The position numbers were made by a program, and so were the translations under genes. A DNA stretch of 64,000 nucleotides from Tridacna crocea (lineage: Eukaryota > Mollusca > Bivalvia > Cardiida > Cardiidae), in NCBI GenBank assembly GCA_943736015.1, contig OX031068.1, positions 29,942,296 through 30,006,295 of the forward strand, given 5' to 3'. Below are positions 13,410-26,377 of the stretch, one piece after another. The number at the start of each line of letters is the position of its first letter. The first letter of the stretch is position 1. The notes under the pieces are model-generated. The model was not told the origin of the DNA and made no database searches. It saw nothing but the letters and a program-made list of their open reading frames with translations.

Positions 13410-15190
13410 AGCATCAATAACATGGCGGCAAAGTAATGCCCCACACTTATAAATGAAGGTCTATAGTTGGATTTCTCGGTTAATCTAATTTTCTGTTCCA
13501 GGATTCGAGAAGGTAAAAAAGTACCAGTTACACAAACCCAAAAACACATAGGTGCGTCTGATATAACTCAAATTATGTTTAAGTCGTTAGATCGGGCTCA
13601 TAACTTTCATTTTCGTTAACATGGCACTCTTTAAGATCTGATTAAATAAAAAAGAAGGAAACTTCAGCAGCATAATTCTCTACTAAGTTGCTCAGTTGAT
13701 GACAATATCGGCCTGAAACTTGGAGTTGACAGGTTCGATTCCCTAGCTGTTGCAGTTTTTATTTGAGGTTTTATAACAGTCACTACGACAAGATTCATTT
13801 CTCGTCACTCGCATTTTCTCTTCCTTCCTTCAATTCACATCACAACTGGACATCATTTTTCTTTACAAAAATGTTACTTTTTTTCCCCGCACGTACCAAC
13901 CCCTCGGGAATAAAAGCAGCGGAAAGGTACTGTCTCAGGCTAAAATCCCAAGGTTCTATAGTTCGATACCCCGTTAAATATAATCTTCTTTTTCAGGATT
14001 GTTACAATTCATAGCAGCAGGATTCATTCTTCTCTCATTGTTGACCAATCTTTCAACTGATCAACGTTAGAAAGCAAACAACAGTTTAGGAGAAGCTAAA
14101 AGCATAATACCGGTAACAGAAAGTCCAATGACGCATCATTAAGTGCGTGTGATGTTAGTCAAATTCTGTTGAAGTGGTCAGATCGGGCTCATAACTTTCA
14201 TTTCATAAGATATGATCAATCGCAAAAGAAATTTTCATCAGCATAATTTTCACCTTATTTGCTCAGTTGATGACCAACGAGAACTGAAACCAGGGGTTCA
14301 CAGGTTCGACTTCCCAGCTGTTCGATGTTTTTTCCCATGGTTTGATTACAGTCAATTCGACAAGCTTCATTCATTTCACATCGCTCACATTCGGAACCCC
14401 CTTCAATTCACAAGAAAACTCTTGCGTCTTTTTTCTTCTTTACATAATGTTACAATTTCTTCACGCTTAGAACAATCCCCAGGAAAATAAAGTGAAAAAT
14501 TCAAACTCAATTTCGTTCTCTCTCTCTCTCCCTCTCTCTCTATCTCCCCTTCTTAATCCATAAACAACACTTAAGGTAGCGGCAAAGTAATGTCCCAACC
14601 TTAAAACCTAATGTTCTATAGTTATATACCCCGGCGAATCAAATCTTCTTTTTCAGAATTGTTAAAGTTCAGAACAGCAGAATTCCTTCTTCTCTCATTA
14701 TTGACCAATCTTTTAACTGATCAACGTTAGAAAGCTAACAACAGTTTGGGAAAGGCTAAAAGCGAAATACCGATAAAATATGCGCAAATGACGCCTACGT
14801 AGGTGCGTGCCATATACGTCAAATTATGTTGAAGTCTTCCGATCGGACTTTCATTTTCGTAAACATAACTCCCATTAACATTTGATCAATCACAAAAGAA
14901 ATCTTCATCAGCATAATTTTCCGCTTAATGTAGTTGCTCAGTGGATGAAAAACGAGGCCGGAAAGTAAGGATTCGCAGTTTCGATTCCCAGCCGTTCGAT
15001 TTTTTTTCAATGTTTGATTACAGTCAATTTGACAAGCTTTATCCATTTCACATCGCTCACATATCCCCCTCCAATTCACACGAGGTCATCAGATCAGGCT
15101 CATAACTTTCGTTTTTGTTGACATTGCTCTCTTTAACATCTGATCAATTGCAGAAACTTCATCAGCATAATTCTAAGCTTGGTTGCTCAG
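12519..15190 (+). repeat. tRNA-like head cluster at U2/U3
   Basis: Heads: c 12519 to 12564, b2 13422 to 13465, a3 13688 to 13732, b3 13916 to 13960, a4 14259 to 14303, b1 14576 to 14620, a1 14934 to 14978, a2 15183 (B box deleted). The b2 and b1 B boxes are mutated (AGTTGGAT and AGTTATATACC). Bodies between heads are diverged copies of each other. Confidence 0.72.
13371..13406 (+). repeat. TC microsatellite (U2)
   Basis: About 36 bases of CT units, just before head b2. Confidence 0.95.
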
Positions 15191-16140
15191 CTGATGACGA
15201 ACGAGGTCTGAAACTAGATGCACAAGACGCCCTGATATATCAGATATGACTAAAATCTGATATGACGTAAAATGCAATAGACTTAAAGCAATAACGCAAA
15301 TACAAATTTTACCATAGTCTGATGAATTTTTCCTGGCCTCCACCTCCCCTTACAGCCAGCCCTTTAAATCACCATCTTTTACAACAACATGGCTATCTCA
15401 TTTAATGGATCCTTCCTTCAATGCAGGTAACTGTTATTAAAGCTATAGCTATAGATATTCAGTGCATTGGCGTTTGTTGTGTGGAAAAGAATCGAGTGTC
15501 CTCTATAATATTTACCCTCTAACATTTTCAACATATGCTTATTAAATTCTAGCACAGATAGTGTAATATTTCGCTTTTTCGTCGTTACCTTTAAAAATTT
15601 AACATCTTCTTCATAAACAATACAACCTTTCCACTATTAGAGTAAAGATGTCAAAATCAAAACCTTTCTTAAACTCACTCCCTCCCATACTCAATGCCTC
15701 TCTGTTACTGTCTCTCGGTTTTCATATCTCTTAAAATCCAGAGCCACCGTTAGTAATATTCAAGTAATGTTCAAGTCGGCATTAAAACACCAAGAAAACA
15801 AACACATCTATCTCCACTAATAAATCCGGTATCGCCACTACAACCATTACTACCAACTCACCCATCGAAACTACTTTCACCATTATTATTATCATCAACA
15901 TCACCATCAATGCAATGATTAAAAAGCATTAAAAACTCATAGCTTTGTGTAAAGTTATAGCAAACTCTTAAAAGAGATGAGGAAAATATCTTTTTCCATT
16001 CAAATTAGTTACTTTTCTTTGATAAATCTGAAAATCTTTCGCAGCATTCCCAAATCAAAATTTTCCTTGACCTTTGACTACAGAGGTATTTGAATATCAA
16101 TTCCATCGATAGAGTGCAGAACGTGAGGAACGGGTTGGCT

Positions 16141-17315
16141 GGTTTGAATCCCCTACTAGACCATTTCTTTCTGAGGCTTGATGATAATTTTTGCGCAGGG
16201 AATAATTTTTGGCTAGCCTCTTAAAAGCAACTTTTGATAACAGTTATGTTGAAAAGGGGTCATTAGCATCTGGAAAATATCATGCAAAGGACTAGTTACC
16301 GAAACTTCAGCAAACTATGGGTAGGTGCACTGGCCGCTGCTACATCATTGAAAAATTGTTGAAAACGGTGTTCAACACATGCAATCAATCAGTCAAATCA
16401 GTCCCCTTCTTTTATTTATCTGAAATATTTCACAGCATTTTCCAATCAACACATTATCTTCAGGTTTACCTCTAAACATTCTTAAACTGGAATTCGGTCC
16501 GCATTGCCCGGAACTTGAGGCACGGGTAAGCTGGTTTGAATCCCCTGCTCGGCTATTCCTTTCCGAGAGTTGAAGATACTCACTACGACAACATTAATTT
16601 TTCTCTAAACTCTAGCAGTTTTCACAATACTTATGTGGAAAAGTGATCAGTGGCCTGGGAAGGGTATCGTGTGAGATATTGGTTACTGAAACTACAGGAA
16701 CGCATAGGCAAGTGTATTGGCCGCCGCAATACAACTCCCAATATCGTTGAAAACGGTGTTAAACACATATAGTCAGTCAATCACTCAATCAATTAATTGT
16801 CAAAGACTAGTTCGGTAGCTCAGTCGTTTATCCACAGATCTAGAGACAAGGGGGTCACCCATACCTAGTTCGGAAGATTTTTTTTCCCATATTTGATGAA
16901 ATTAATTCCAAATCTTCTGTTTGACGGCTGTTCATTGCCTTAACGATAATTATGTGAAAAATAGGCCGACAGCTATATTATCTATTCCTTTATTTATCAC
17001 CAGAACACTTTTTCAAGCATGCCCATTAAAATCTAGTACGAAAGATATATTTTTCTTTTCTGTTTTTAATCTCTCGTAACTTAATTTCTTTATCCACAAT
17101 GCAGCCCTGCCACTATAAAGTAAAAGTGTCGAAATCAAAAGAGTTTTCCAACTTCCAGTTTAAAAACTGTCTCAGTCTATTTGTGACGTTGTGTTTATGA
17201 CGTTGAGTATGTGAGACAGCAGCTAGTGGTGATATACTGTGAATATTGTGAAGAGCATTGGATAAAGAAAACCATAAAAGATTCTAGAACAGGGAGCCAA
17301 TAGTTCGATTCCCGG
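16141..17315 (+). repeat. Degraded module group d1-d4 of U3
   Basis: B-box-like words at 16141, 16533 and 17302; A-box-like TAGCTCAG at 16816. Confidence 0.6.
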
Positions 17316-18037
17316 CTTGGTCGATTTTTTTCCGAGAATTGCGTACAGTCACCGTGATATTATTAATTCATTTCTCAAACAGTACCAATATTTCGACATT
17401 TCTTATGTTGGAAAGCAGTCAGTGGTTTGGAAAGAATATTGTGCATAATACTGGTAGAATAAATTACACGAAAAGATTCGTTCACAGGCCGCCGCAGTAT
17501 GAACTGAAATAATGTTGTAAACGACGTTTTAACAATCTTCAATCAATCAATCAATCGATACTGCATGATTATAGCACTGAGAATCTTACGTTAATTGTTA
17601 TGAACTATTTTCAATAGATAGATGCTTCTGATCATAAAGCGGGAACCTTGGCTTTTTCGTCATTCTTTAGGTAAATTGCTGAGGTTGATACGGAATTCTA
17701 ATTGGTCGTATGTGCACAGGGTGATTACATAATCTTGTAAGATCTTGCCAGAATGTCTCAAATGTGCGGGTTACACCATAACATTTCATTCTAAAATATT
17801 CAAAGGATAATATAGTTTTTGATCTGACTACAATCAAAATTACGGACTGATGGAGCATCATATCCACTGAGAAACGATTAATCATGCAGACTGAGGAAGA
17901 TATGAAGAAAGAAAGGTAATTTATTGTAGGAAGCACATTTTAGGAGGAAAAGGACAGACATCTTGGTCAATGAATACAGTTTTTCAAAGGTGAGAAACAC
18001 AACAGGTAGACTACAGCTGCAATATCAAGTCAGTCAC

Positions 18038-18597
18038 TAGATAGATAGATAGATAGATAGATAGATTGATAGATAGATAGATAGATAAAAACCAAAAGAG
18101 ATTGATAGGATAGAGAGACGACTGAAAAGTTTGCAGGAAGCAATCAGAAAGAAAAGCACACAGAGAGAACGTGACAGAATAGTAAGTGATAGAAAATGAG
18201 ACAGAATATGGTGGGATAGCAAAAAAGACCGAAACAATTAGATAAAGAGAGACTGTGTGAAAGGAGACGGTGAGAAAGATAGAAAAAAAGAGAGAAATAA
18301 AAGAAGAGAAGGAAGAGAAACGGGAAGGGATAGAGACACATAGAGCGAGAGATAGGGAGAGAAAGAGATAGAGAGAAACAGCGAGAGACTGAGCGTAGAA
18401 AAGTGTGAGTGAGTGAAAGATGAAAGGAGGAGCAGAGAGTAAGAAAAGGAGTTCGGATAGAGAGTTAAAGAAGAGTAAGAGACAGAGAGAAAGAGAGAGA
18501 CACAACAGAGATAGAAAGACAAACTTAAATGGAGAGAGGTGAAGAGAGACAGAAATTGCGAAACAAGGGAAAGAAATAGATACCAAAAAGGAGAAGG
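18038..18597 (+). repeat. GATA microsatellite and purine-rich tract (U3)
   Basis: GATA units at 18038-18087 with one GATT, the longest run in the window; two units longer than its U6 partner. Confidence 0.92.
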
Positions 18598-19244
18598 TAC
18601 ATTCAATTAAGTTACGTTCAAATTTGAAGAAAGCAGAATGAACAAACTTATTGACTGGAGCTAAATTAGGAGTGGGGGCATAGTTTAAATACTGGGGGTT
18701 TATCTGTCCAACCACGACAATATATAACCTACCACAGATACAGGCATACGGCATTGGTTTGAAATAATAGAAGGGACATTCTTACAAGATTTGAAGGGAC
18801 ATCGAACTGAGAATGTATTTCACCGTCTGACAGAAAGTGCGGGGAACTAAGAGAAAATCTTTTCGACTGGCGTTGCATGCTAACAGGTGGGGAGTAAAAT
18901 CTCTAGAAGGACGCAGGTTTATGGCTTTATAGTACATCTCACACACCAAGGCTACCATATCAATTCCTAAAATAATAGAACGCAAGCTGTTGCAGTACTT
19001 AACCAATGGACAGAGGATACATCTTCGAACTGTGGGCACATCAAGAAATAAGGAAAACAGTCTAATTGAAAACGGGTAAATTTTAAGATGGAACACAGCT
19101 TTAGGGCGTTATGGTGTACTCGAGGGACTCATGGACAGTGGGTGTTCAATTGCTAACTTGGGTTCAACGCTCTGACTAATGTTTTAAGAATGGAAGAAAG
19201 TTCAGTCTGGGATACTTTCTGAGATTACTATTGCAGGTTTTGAA

Positions 19245-19583
19245 GTGCATGTCAGGACAACTGTGCAAATGGTACCATATGATGAGGCAGTGTTTCAGGG
19301 TTTGGGTTTACATTCAACTGGGTATAGGAATTATTTCAAAGTACGAAGATATGAAATACATTGGGGAATTATTCCACAAACCGAGGCTACAATCTTAAGG
19401 ACCCAATATGCTTGTAAGGGCCTGGTGGTTGATTTTAGGCACTGTGGGTATGAAATCGCCGACTGGGAGTACAAGGTAGAAATACAGTTTCAGGAGGACC
19501 TATTGACAAGCAGTGTCAAGCAGTGTAGACCTCGAGCCAAAGGTGTAAACTCTAACAAAAAGAAGAAATATTTCTCGAACTAA
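19245..19583 (+). other. ORF block of U3
   Basis: 112 codons, the short form lacking nine codons (residues GLRNLCSQR of the long form). It begins at a GTG, with no upstream ATG in the open frame. Confidence 0.35.
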
Positions 19584-21353
19584 ATGTACATCTCTTCAGC
19601 TTAAGGTAAATTAATCAGACTGAAAGGGGTAATGCACGGCACTTCCTTAAAATGAAATTAAAAACAAATTTGTAGACAATTTCCATTTGGCAGACCGACG
19701 CTACATCTTACAGAAACACACATCCAAAGGACCAAAAAGTGGAAGAGATGAATCATATCGAACAATTTTCAGAGGTAACGTTTATCGCAGTGACTAACAG
19801 TAAAGCTGAATGAAGTACAGAAATAAGGAACCGGTAGATGCTCATGCGTTTGTCGACTCGGCTCATGGACTTTGAGTTCATCTCACAAATTCAGGGTACA
19901 TACAACCTGCGGACACGATCTATAAGACTGAGAATCTGCTTCATGGAATTGATGACAGTTATTGCGACAGAGTTTTTTTTTATATCTCAGTGCTGATAAT
20001 ACTTCCAACGAGGTAAGAAAATGAAATATAGTGCGAAGTACTGGTAAAAGAAACCGCAGATCTCCCTTCAAAGAGCTTATAACTTTTTTAATTGAATCCA
20101 AAACTGTCCAGAAAATATCGATCCTCTTGAAATTAACTTCTGCACATTCTAAACACCTGACCATTGTGCTTTTTCCATCATTGTTCTTTACGAACAGTTA
20201 CAATGTCTTCTCACACATAACAACCCTCCAGGAATACATGAATACAGACTGGAAATGTATCTCCCTAGGTGAAAGTAAAATCTACCGACTAGGGGTACAA
20301 TCGCTTAGACTGAGAATCTGCTCTATAGAATTGATGCCGATTATTGCGACAGGATTTAATCTTATCTCAAAACTCATTCTTTCGACAAGGTTATGTGAGA
20401 AAGTCAGCCAGTGTCAACGGGAACAATATTGTGCGAAGTACTGGCAAAAAGTTATTCCCCTTCTAAAAGCTTTTATTTCATTGAATCCACACTTTTGCAT
20501 CATTTTTCCTCACAAAATGTTAAAATTTGTTTTTGCACATAACAACCCTCCAGGAATAAAGTAAGCATGCCAAGATCAAATACACTCCCCTCTCTCTCAG
20601 ATCGTATTGCCCAGTTGCTTGGTCGGTAAATTACATGGCTTAAAACCTATACAGTCGTAGGTTCGCTCCCCATGCTGTAACAATATCTGTCCGAGGTTCG
20701 ATGATATTCATTCTTCTAGGATCTATTCTTTGATAAATACCGATCATTCAACCGACTACAGTTATTTCGAATAGTTGTCAGTGGTTTGGAAAGACTGAAA
20801 CAAGAGCAATGACCGCGCCATTTACCTGACACCAAGTTAAAACAATGCCTAAAACAAGCAAACAAAGAAATCTGGCTCCGCTACAATACTCAGCACTACC
20901 GACTTAATTATCATCATCATCATCATCATCCAAGCACTTTTTAAACAGGTGTACTAAAAACTATTTTAGTTCACTTTTCAACACTCTTAAAAGAAATCGG
21001 TAAGACATCTTTATTCTACAAATCAGTCTCATTTCTTTACTCGATTTCCAGCTTGTTGAAAGTTATTTCGAAATGCTTATCCACAGTTTTTCCTTTTTAT
21101 ATCTTTTTGTGACAGGCTTCGGGATAAGATATCGGTATTTTCTCCCATTATAGCAAGATCTTTCTCTACAAGGATTTTCAAACTTGACTCATAAACATAT
21201 TTTTCGTTTACCTTACCATTATCCCCTCTAAAAATTGACTACCTTCCGATTAACTTCGAAATTACACTTCAGTAACATACTTCTCTGCTTTTCACCACTT
21301 CTTTACAAAATAAAATTGTGTCAAAGATTCGAAAACATGAAATATCAAAGGCA

Positions 21354-21356
<3 letters not shown>

Positions 21357-21394
<38 letters not shown>
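21357..21394 (+). repeat. TC microsatellite (U3)
   Basis: About 38 bases. The partner in U6 is about 25, despite near identity of the flanks. Confidence 0.95.
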
Positions 21395-21399
<5 letters not shown>

Positions 21400-23166
21400 C
21401 AATAACATGGCGGCAAAGTAATGCCCCAGACTTATAACTGAAGGTCTATAGTTCGATTTCTCGGTTAATCTAATTTTCTGTTCCAGGATTCGGAAAGAAA
21501 GGTAAAAGGCAAAGTACCCGTTACACAAACCCAAAAAACGCATAGGTGCGTCCGATATAACACAAATTATGTTTAAGTCGTTAGATCGGGCTCATAACAT
21601 TCATTTTCGTTAACATGGCACTCTTTAAGATCTGATTAAATAAAAAAGAAGGAAACTTCAGCAGCATAATTTTCTACTAAGTTGCTCAGTTGATGACAAT
21701 ATCGGCCTGAAACTTGGAGTTAACAGGTTCGATTCTCTAGCTGTTGCAATTTTTATTTCAGGTTTCATAACAGTCACTACGACAAGATTCATTTCTCGTC
21801 ACTCGCACTTTCTTTTCCTTCCTTCATTTCACATCACAACTGGACATCATTGTTCTTTATAAAAATGCTTCATTTTTTTCCCGCACGTACCAACCCCTCG
21901 GGAATAAAAGCAGCGGAAAGGTATTGTTTCAGGCTAAAAGCCCAAGGTTCTATAGTTCGATACCCCGGCGAATTTAATCTTCTTTTTCAGGATTGTTACA
22001 ATTCATAGCAGCAGGATTCATTCTTCTCTCATTGTTGACCAATCTTTCAACTGATCAACGTTAGAAAGCAAACAACAGTTTAGGAGAAGCTAAAAGCATA
22101 ATACCGGTAAGAGCAACTCCAATGACGCATCAGTGGGTGCGTGTCAAATAACTCAAATTCTGTTGAAGTGGTCAGATCGGGCTCATAACTTTCATTTCAT
22201 AAGATATGATCAATCGCAAAAGAATTTTTCATCAGCATAATTTTCATCTTATTTGCTCAGTTGATGACCAACGAGGACTGAAACTAGGGGTTCACAGGTT
22301 CGACTTCCCAGCTGTTTGATTTTTTTTCGCAAGGTTTGATTACAGTCAATTCGACAAGCTTCATTCATTTCACCTCGGTCACATTTGGAACCCCCTTCAA
22401 TTCACAAGGAAACTCTTGCGTCTTTTATTTTTCTTTACAAAATGTTACAATTTCTTCTCGCATAGAACGATCCCCAGGAAAATAAAGTTAAAAATTCGAA
22501 CTCAAATAATTTCGTTCTCTCTCTCTCCATCTCACCTTCTTCATCCATAAACAACACTGAAGGCAGCGGCTAAGTAATGTCACAACCTTAAAACCTAATG
22601 TTCAATAGTTCGATACCCCGGCGAATCAAATCTTCTTTTTCAGAATTGTTAAAGTTCAGAGCAGCAGAATTCCTTCTCTCATTATTGACCAATCTTTTAA
22701 CTGATCAACGTTAGAAAGCTAACAACAGTTTGGGAAAGGCTAAAAGCGAAATACCGGTAAAAGATGCAGAAATGACACATACGTAGGTGCGTGCGATATA
22801 AGTCAAATTATGTTGAAGTCTTCCGATCGGACTTTCATTTTCGTAAACATAACTCCGTTTAACATATGATCAATCACAAAAGAAATCTTCATCACCATAA
22901 TTTTCCACTTACTGTAGTTGCTCAGTTGATGAAGAACGAGGCCGGAAACTAGGGGTTCACAGGTTCGATTTCCCAGCTGTTCGATTTTTTTTTTTTTTCA
23001 ATGTTTGATGACAGTCAATTCGACAAGCTTTATCCATTTCACATCGCTCACATGTCCCTCTTCAATTCACATAAGGTCATCAGATCAGGCTCATAACTTT
23101 TAGTTTCGTTGACATTGCTCTCTTTAACATCTGATCAATTGCAGAAACTTCATCAGCATAATTCTA

Positions 23167-23234
23167 AGCTTGGTTGCTCAGCTGACGACGAACGAGGTCT
23201 GAAACTAGGGGTTCACAGGTTCAATTCCCAAGCT
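23167..23234 (+). repeat. Best tRNA-like fold (a2 head, U4)
   Basis: AGCTTGG at 23167-23173, immediately before the A-box-like TTGCTCAGCTGATGA, is perfectly complementary to CCAAGCT at 23228-23234, just after the B-box-like GGTTCAATTCC (23218). This gives a 7-bp closing stem like a tRNA acceptor. The 3' strand sits about four bases earlier than in a true tRNA and the T stem pairs poorly, so it is a tRNA relic, not a tRNA gene. Confidence 0.65.
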
Positions 23235-24630
23235 CTTGCAATTTTTATCCAAGGTTTGACAAGTCATTGCGACATTCTCGTCCGTCGATTTATTTCCCCA
23301 AAAACCATTATGTAGGAAAGCATCCTTGATTTGGAATAATGTGCAAGGTACTGGTAAATGAAATACAAAAACAGCTTGGATAGATGCACATGACGCCCTG
23401 ATATATCAGATATCACTGAAACCTGATATGACGTAAAATGCTAGACTTAAAGCAATAACGCAAATACAAATTTTACCACAGTCTGATGAATTTTTCCTGG
23501 CCTCCACCTCCCCTTACAGCCAGCCCTTTAAATCACCATCTTTTACAACAACATGGCTATCTCATTTAATGGATCTTTCCTTCAATGCAGGTAACTGTTA
23601 TTAAAGCTATAGCTATAGATATTCAGTGCATTGGCTTTTATTGTATGGAAAAGAAGCGAGTGGCCTCTATAATATTTATCCTCTAACATTTTCAACATAT
23701 TCTTATTAAAATCTAGTATATATAGTATAATATTTCGCTTTTTCGTCATTACCTTTAAAAATTTAACATCTTCTTCATCCACAATACAACCTTTCCACTA
23801 TTAAAGTAAAGATGTCAAAATCAAAACCTTTCTTAAACTCACTCCCTCCCATACTCAGTGCCTCTCTGTTACTGTCTCTCGGTTTTCATATCTCTTAAAA
23901 TCCAGAGCCACCGTTAGTAATATTCAAGTAATGTTCAAGTCGGCATTAAAACACCAAGAAAACAAACACATCTATCTCCACTAATAAATCTGGTATCGCC
24001 ACTACAACCATTACTACCAACTCACCCATCGAAACTACTTTCACCATTATTATTATCATCAACATCACCATCAATGCAATGATTAAAAAGCATTAGAAAC
24101 TCGTAGCTTTGTGTAAAGTAATAGCAAACTCTTAAAAGAGATAAGGAAAACATCTTTTTCCATTCAATTAGTTACTTTTCTTTGATAAATCTGAAAATCT
24201 TTCACAGCATTCCCAATTCAAAACTTTTTCTTGACCTTTGACTACAGAGATATTTGAGTATCAATTCCATCGATAGAGTGCTGACGTGAGGCACGGGTTA
24301 GCTGATTTGAATCCCCTACAAGGCCATTTCTTTCTGAGGCTTGATGATAATTTTCCGCCGGGATTAATTTTTGACTAGCCTCTTAAAAGCGACTTTTGAA
24401 AATAGTTCTGTTGAAAAGGGGTCATTAGCATCTGGAAAATATCATGCAAAGAACTGGTTACCGAAACTTCAGCAAACTATGGGTAGGTGCACTGGCTGCC
24501 GCGATATTTTTGACAATTGTTAAAAAAGGTGTTTAAAACATGCAATCAATCAGTCAAATCAGTCCCCTTCTTTTACTTATCTGAAGTATTTCACAGCATT
24601 TTCAAATCAGCACATTATCTTCGGGTTTAA

Positions 24631-24850
24631 CTCATTACCACACGACAAAATTTTAGACTGGTTCAAATTGAAAGCATGTGCAGACAACAAAATAAAGGTG
24701 ACTGAAAAATGGAAATTTGTTCTGGGAAGGGTAGAAAAGACTGTGAGAAAAGGAGAAAATGCTGGTTACCAGCATTTTCTCCTTTCCCATGGTGTTTTCA
24801 AAAGCCTTCTTTCTGAGGGGCGCCAAAAGTAGGAATTGAGTGGTAATGGG
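24631..24850. mobile_element. TTAA-flanked MITE (piggyBac-like)
   Basis: 220 bp present only in U4. TTAA lies immediately on both sides (24627-24630 and 24851-24854), and other monomers have a single TTAA at this site. The termini are inverted: CTCATTACCAC at the left and the complement of CCCATTACCAC at the right, with one mismatch. TTAA duplications and a CCC terminus are typical of piggyBac-type elements. There is no coding capacity, so it would need a transposase from elsewhere. It inserted after the monomers multiplied. Confidence 0.85.
24749..24785. repeat. Perfect palindrome inside the MITE
   Basis: Two 18-base arms (24749-24766 and 24768-24785) are exact reverse complements around a single T. 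The core is GAGAAAATGCTGG / CCAGCATTTTCTC. It would form a tight hairpin. Confidence 0.93.
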
Positions 24851-25917
24851 TTAACTTTAAACATTCTTAAACTGGTATTCGGTCAGCATTCCCCGGAACT
24901 TGAGGCACGGGTAATCTGGTTTGAATCCCCTGCTCGGCTATTCCTTTCCGAGAGGTGAAGATACTCACTACGACAACATTAATTTTTCTCTAACCTCTAG
25001 CAGTTTTGATAATACTTATGTGGAAAAGTAGTCAGTGGCCTGGGAAGGATATCATGTGAGGTATTGGTTACTGAAACTACAGGAACGCATAGGCAAGTGT
25101 ATTGGCCGCCGCAATACAACTCGAATATCGTTGAACACGGTGTTAAACACATATAGTCAGTCAAGCACTCAATCAATTGTCAAAGACTAGTTCGGTAGCT
25201 CAGTCGTTTATCCACAGATATAGAGACAAGGGGGTCACCCATACCTAGTTCTGAAGATTTTTTTCCCATATTTGATGAAATTAATTTCAAATCTTCTGTT
25301 TGACGGCTGTTCATTGCCTCAACGATAATTATGTGGAAAATAGGCCGACAGCTATATTATCTATTCTTTTATTTACCATCAGAACACTTTTTGAAGAATA
25401 CCCATCAAAATCTAATATGAAAGATATATTTTTCTTTTCTGTCTTTAATCTCTCGAAATTTAATTTTTTTATCCACAATACAACCCTGCCACTATAACGT
25501 AACACTGTCGAAGTCAAAAGAGTTTTCCAACTTCCAGTTTTAAAAAATCCGTCTCTGTCTATTTGTGACATTGAGTTTATGATGTTGAGTATGTGAGACA
25601 GCAACCAGTGGTGATATACTGTGAATATTGTGAGGAGCATTGGATAAAGAAAACCATAAAAGATTCTAGAACAGGGAGCCGATAGTTCGATTCCCGGCTT
25701 GGTCGATTTTTTCCGAGAATTGCGTACAGTCATTGTGATATGATCAATTCATTTCTCAAACAGTACCAATATTTCGACGTTTCTTATGCTGGAAAGCAGT
25801 CAGTGGTTTAGAAAGAGTATTGTGCGTAATACTGGTAGAATAAATTACAGGAAAAGATTCCTTCACAGGCCGCCGCAGTATGAACTGAATAATGTTGAAA
25901 ACGACGTTTTAACACTC

Positions 25918-25948
<31 letters not shown>

Positions 25949-26344
25949 TATCAATACTGAATAATTATAGCATTGAGAATCTTACGTTAATTGTTATGAA
26001 CTATTTTCAATAGGTAGATGCTTTTGATCATGAAATGGGAACCGTGGCTTTTCCGGCATTCTTTACGTTAATTGCTGGGGTTGATATGGAATTTGAATTG
26101 GTCGTATGTAATAATGAACAGGGTGATTACATAATCTTGTAAGATCTTGCCAGAATGTCTCGAATGTGCGGGTTACACCATAACATTTCATTCCAAAATA
26201 TTCAAAGGACAATATACTTTTTGATCTGATTACATTCAAAATTACGGACTGATGGAGCATCATATCCACTGAGAAACGATTAATCATGCAGACTGAGAAA
26301 CACAATAGGTGCACTACAGCTGCAATATCAAGTCAGTCAGTCAG

Positions 26345-26377
<33 letters not shown>

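Larger units (their letters stand above)
6549..14685 (+). repeat. Macrosatellite monomer U2 (8.1 kb)
   Basis: Second monomer. It lacks about 170 bases just upstream of the GATA block (junction near 9707) and has a deletion that removes the B box of its first tRNA-like head (near 6830). Both scars recur in U5, its near-identical partner 23.03 kb downstream. It contains all three b-type and both late a-type heads plus a 36-base TC tract. No gene is seen. Confidence 0.93.
5870..22050 (+). repeat. Higher-order duplication, copy 1 (16.2 kb)
   Basis: This stretch spans the end of U1, all of U2 and most of U3, and matches 28900-45046 at roughly 99 percent where I compared line by line. Shared scars include the deletion junctions at 5980/29010 and 9707/32741. 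Left of about 5870 and right of about 22050 the match drops to the ordinary few-percent difference seen between monomers. It is not LTR-like: neither copy ends in a recognisable terminal structure. Confidence 0.88.
14686..22672 (+). repeat. Macrosatellite monomer U3 (8.0 kb)
   Basis: Third monomer, the partner of U6. The two share a deletion of about 95 bases near 21106, a deletion that removes the B box of the second tRNA-like head (near 15214), and a run of GATA interrupted by one GATT. The ORF block has the shorter form that lacks nine codons, as in U1 and U6. No gene is seen. Confidence 0.93.
20615..23234 (+). repeat. tRNA-like head cluster at U3/U4
   Basis: Heads: c 20615 to 20660, b2 21407 to 21450, a3 21682 to 21726, b3 21910 to 21954, a4 22253 to 22297, b1 22563 to 22607, a1 22918 to 22962, a2 23174 to 23218. 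This is a complete set of eight. Three consecutive b-then-a pairs (b2-a3, b3-a4, b1-a1) suggest that a compound module of about 0.5-0.7 kb was itself tandemly amplified. Confidence 0.75.
24304..25697 (+). repeat. Degraded module group d1-d4 of U4, split by MITE
   Basis: B-box-like words at 24304 (mutated), 24918 and 25684; A-box-like TAGCTCAG at 25196. The MITE at 24631-24850 lies between d1 and d2. Confidence 0.6.

Noticed and set aside
20031-20564. 177-codon plus-strand frame in the e-module region (also 43040-43573)
   Set aside because: The frame is open only in the duplicated pair U3/U6 and broken in the other monomers. It crosses two diverged SINE-like modules, so it is a chance frame.
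23174-23234. Functional tRNA gene
   Set aside because: The A and B boxes and a closing stem exist, but the T stem and anticodon arm do not fold properly and the closing strand is displaced by four bases.
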